Below are positions 14,097 to 14,875 of a stretch of DNA of 14,875 nt, one piece after another; position 1 is the stretch's first letter; every line of letters starts with the position of its first letter. The notes under the pieces were generated by a model. The model did not search any database, was not told the origin of the DNA, and saw only the letters and a program-made list of their open reading frames with translations. The DNA lies in assembly GCA_947448095.1 (NCBI GenBank), contig CANFNN010000040.1, forward strand, positions 1 through 14,875, read 5' to 3'. The translations under genes were made by a program, and so were the position numbers. Source of the DNA: Bacteriovoracaceae bacterium. Lineage in GTDB: Bacteria > Bdellovibrionota > Bacteriovoracia > Bacteriovoracales > Bacteriovoracaceae.

Positions 14097-14875
14097 ATAA
14101 TATCAAAATCCAAAAAGATTTTGGAAAACTCAAAAACTGGATTGGTAACAAGGAAGTTGAATCTAAAGCGACTCAATATATTCCTCTACACACTCCTTAT
14201 ACCGGCGAAACTATCGGTGAAGTTCCTCTGGGATCGGCGCAAGATGTGGCCGATGCTGTGGCCTCGGCCAAAGCGGCTTTCAAACTTTGGAGTAACACGA
14301 ACATCAAAGAGCGCGTTCAAGTTATGTTCAAACTCAAAACTCTTATGGAGCGCGATTTTGAACAATTGAAACAACTCGTTTCTCTTGAAAATGGTAAGGC
14401 CCTCGCTGAAGCTCACGGTGATGTCGCCAAAGCGATTGAAGTCTTAGAATTTGGTTGCTCTATTCCGAATAAAATCTCAGGCCCTATGCAGGAAGTTTCT
14501 AACGGAATTTACTGTCAGGTGATTAAAGAGCCAGTCGGTGTGGTTGCGAGTATCGTGCCTTTTAACTTTCCTATCATGTGTCCAATGTGGACGATTCCTA
14601 TCGCTTTGACTGTGGGTAACACCATGGTGCTTAAGCCTTCTGAGCAAGTACCTCTAGGTGCAATGAAGCTTGCGGCCCTATTAAAAGAAGCCGGTCTGCC
14701 TGATGGTGTACTCAACATCGTTCACGGTGGAGTGGATGTTGTGAACGCAATTTGTGACAACACAGATATTAAAGCGCTTAGTTTTGTGGGTTCAACTAAA
14801 GTAGCAAAACTTGTTTATGGCCGTGCTGCGATGGCGGGCAAACGTGTTCTTGCTCTTGGTGGAGCAAAAAACCAT
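14087..14875 (+). CDS. mmsA: Methylmalonate/malonate-semialdehyde dehydrogenase (CoA-acylating), 3' end beyond window
   Basis: Reading from the ATG at 14087 gives 263 residues without a stop up to the window edge, about half of the usual 490-500. The sequence fits the CoA-acylating MMSDH branch of aldehyde dehydrogenases: SGPMQEVSNGIYCQVIKEP (131-149), PFNFPIMCPMW (158-168), Lys183 in VLKPSEQ, FVGST (233-237) and LGGAKNH (257-263). The usual general base Glu of LELGG is replaced in LGGAKNH, which is typical of MMSDH. The catalytic Cys is past the edge. The enzyme turns malonate or methylmalonate semialdehyde plus CoA and NAD into acetyl- or propionyl-CoA, the last step of valine, beta-alanine, inositol or pyrimidine breakdown. 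AAGGAG five bases before ATG lies inside the transporter gene. The overlap with an NCS1 transporter favours a pyrimidine or beta-alanine route. Confidence 0.93.
   Translation, partial: MGLNNIKIQKDFGKLKNWIGNKEVESKATQYIPLHTPYTGETIGEVPLGSAQDVADAVASAKAAFKLWSNTNIKERVQVMFKLKTLMERDFEQLKQLVSLENGKALAEAHGDVAKAIEVLEFGCSIPNKISGPMQEVSNGIYCQVIKEPVGVVASIVPFNFPIMCPMWTIPIALTVGNTMVLKPSEQVPLGAMKLAALLKEAGLPDGVLNIVHGGVDVVNAICDNTDIKALSFVGSTKVAKLVYGRAAMAGKRVLALGGAKNH

Noticed and set aside
13166..14718. Antisense and alternate frames across the transporter and mmsA, including an 82-codon plus-strand frame at 14121.
   Set aside because: The real frames carry NCS1 and MMSDH signatures throughout without a frameshift; the others have none.
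1..14875. CRISPR arrays, tRNA or rRNA genes, insertion sequences, phage genes or known defence systems.
   Set aside because: No regularly spaced repeats, no tRNA-like or rRNA sequence and no transposase, integrase, nuclease or toxin-antitoxin motif was seen on either strand.

Overview
The window looks like chromosomal DNA from a Gram-negative bacterium of moderate to low GC content. Four complete genes and one partial gene begin with Sec-type signal peptides, one inner-membrane protein carries a periplasmic OmpA-type peptidoglycan-binding domain, and there is a small bacterial RRM protein. The mix of secreted hydrolases, a twitch-domain radical SAM protein and a DUF937-OmpA fusion is compatible with a Bdellovibrio/Bacteriovorax-like predator (Bdellovibrionota). 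That placement is an inference from gene content and style; no rRNA or other taxonomic marker is present. I see no mobile element, CRISPR array, tRNA or rRNA, and codon use does not shift obviously along the window. It is dense ordinary chromosome with short spacers, none over 300 bp.

Layout. Positions 1-794 (minus) hold the N-terminal part of a secreted papain-type cysteine protease that runs off the left edge. Positions 1021-1671 (plus) encode a secreted ankyrin-repeat protein. It converges on, and overlaps by 10 bp, a minus-strand pair of an AldB/AcoD-type aldehyde dehydrogenase (2060-3580) and its usual partner, a DUF779 protein (1662-2054). Next come a twitch-domain radical SAM protein (3780-5003, minus), a divergent small secreted coiled-coil protein (5119-5493, plus) and a one-RRM RNA-binding protein (5496-5900, minus).

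Positions 5996-7807 (plus) form a two-gene unit: an unrecognised cupin-like protein and a prolyl iminopeptidase. A secreted SRPBCC-like protein (7779-8426, minus) overlaps the peptidase gene tail to tail by 29 bp, and an unrecognised 214-residue protein follows (8501-9145, minus). Positions 9321-10448 (plus) encode the DUF937-TM-OmpA protein, followed by a 65-residue unknown protein, then an exported M20 metallopeptidase and a chloramphenicol-acetyltransferase-like protein only 6 bp apart.

The right end (12615-14875, plus) is a catabolic unit. An NCS1 nucleobase/hydantoin transporter overlaps by 10 bp the start of a methylmalonate/malonate-semialdehyde dehydrogenase (mmsA type) that runs off the right edge. 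This pairing suggests uptake of a pyrimidine or hydantoin-like compound and conversion of its C3 semialdehyde product to acyl-CoA.

The clearest cross-cutting signal is in initiation. Six genes that lack a good Shine-Dalgarno sequence have a -10-like hexamer ending exactly 6 nt before the ATG, which suggests leaderless mRNAs. Most other genes in the window have a recognisable AGGAG/GGGAG-type site or sit directly behind another gene's stop codon.
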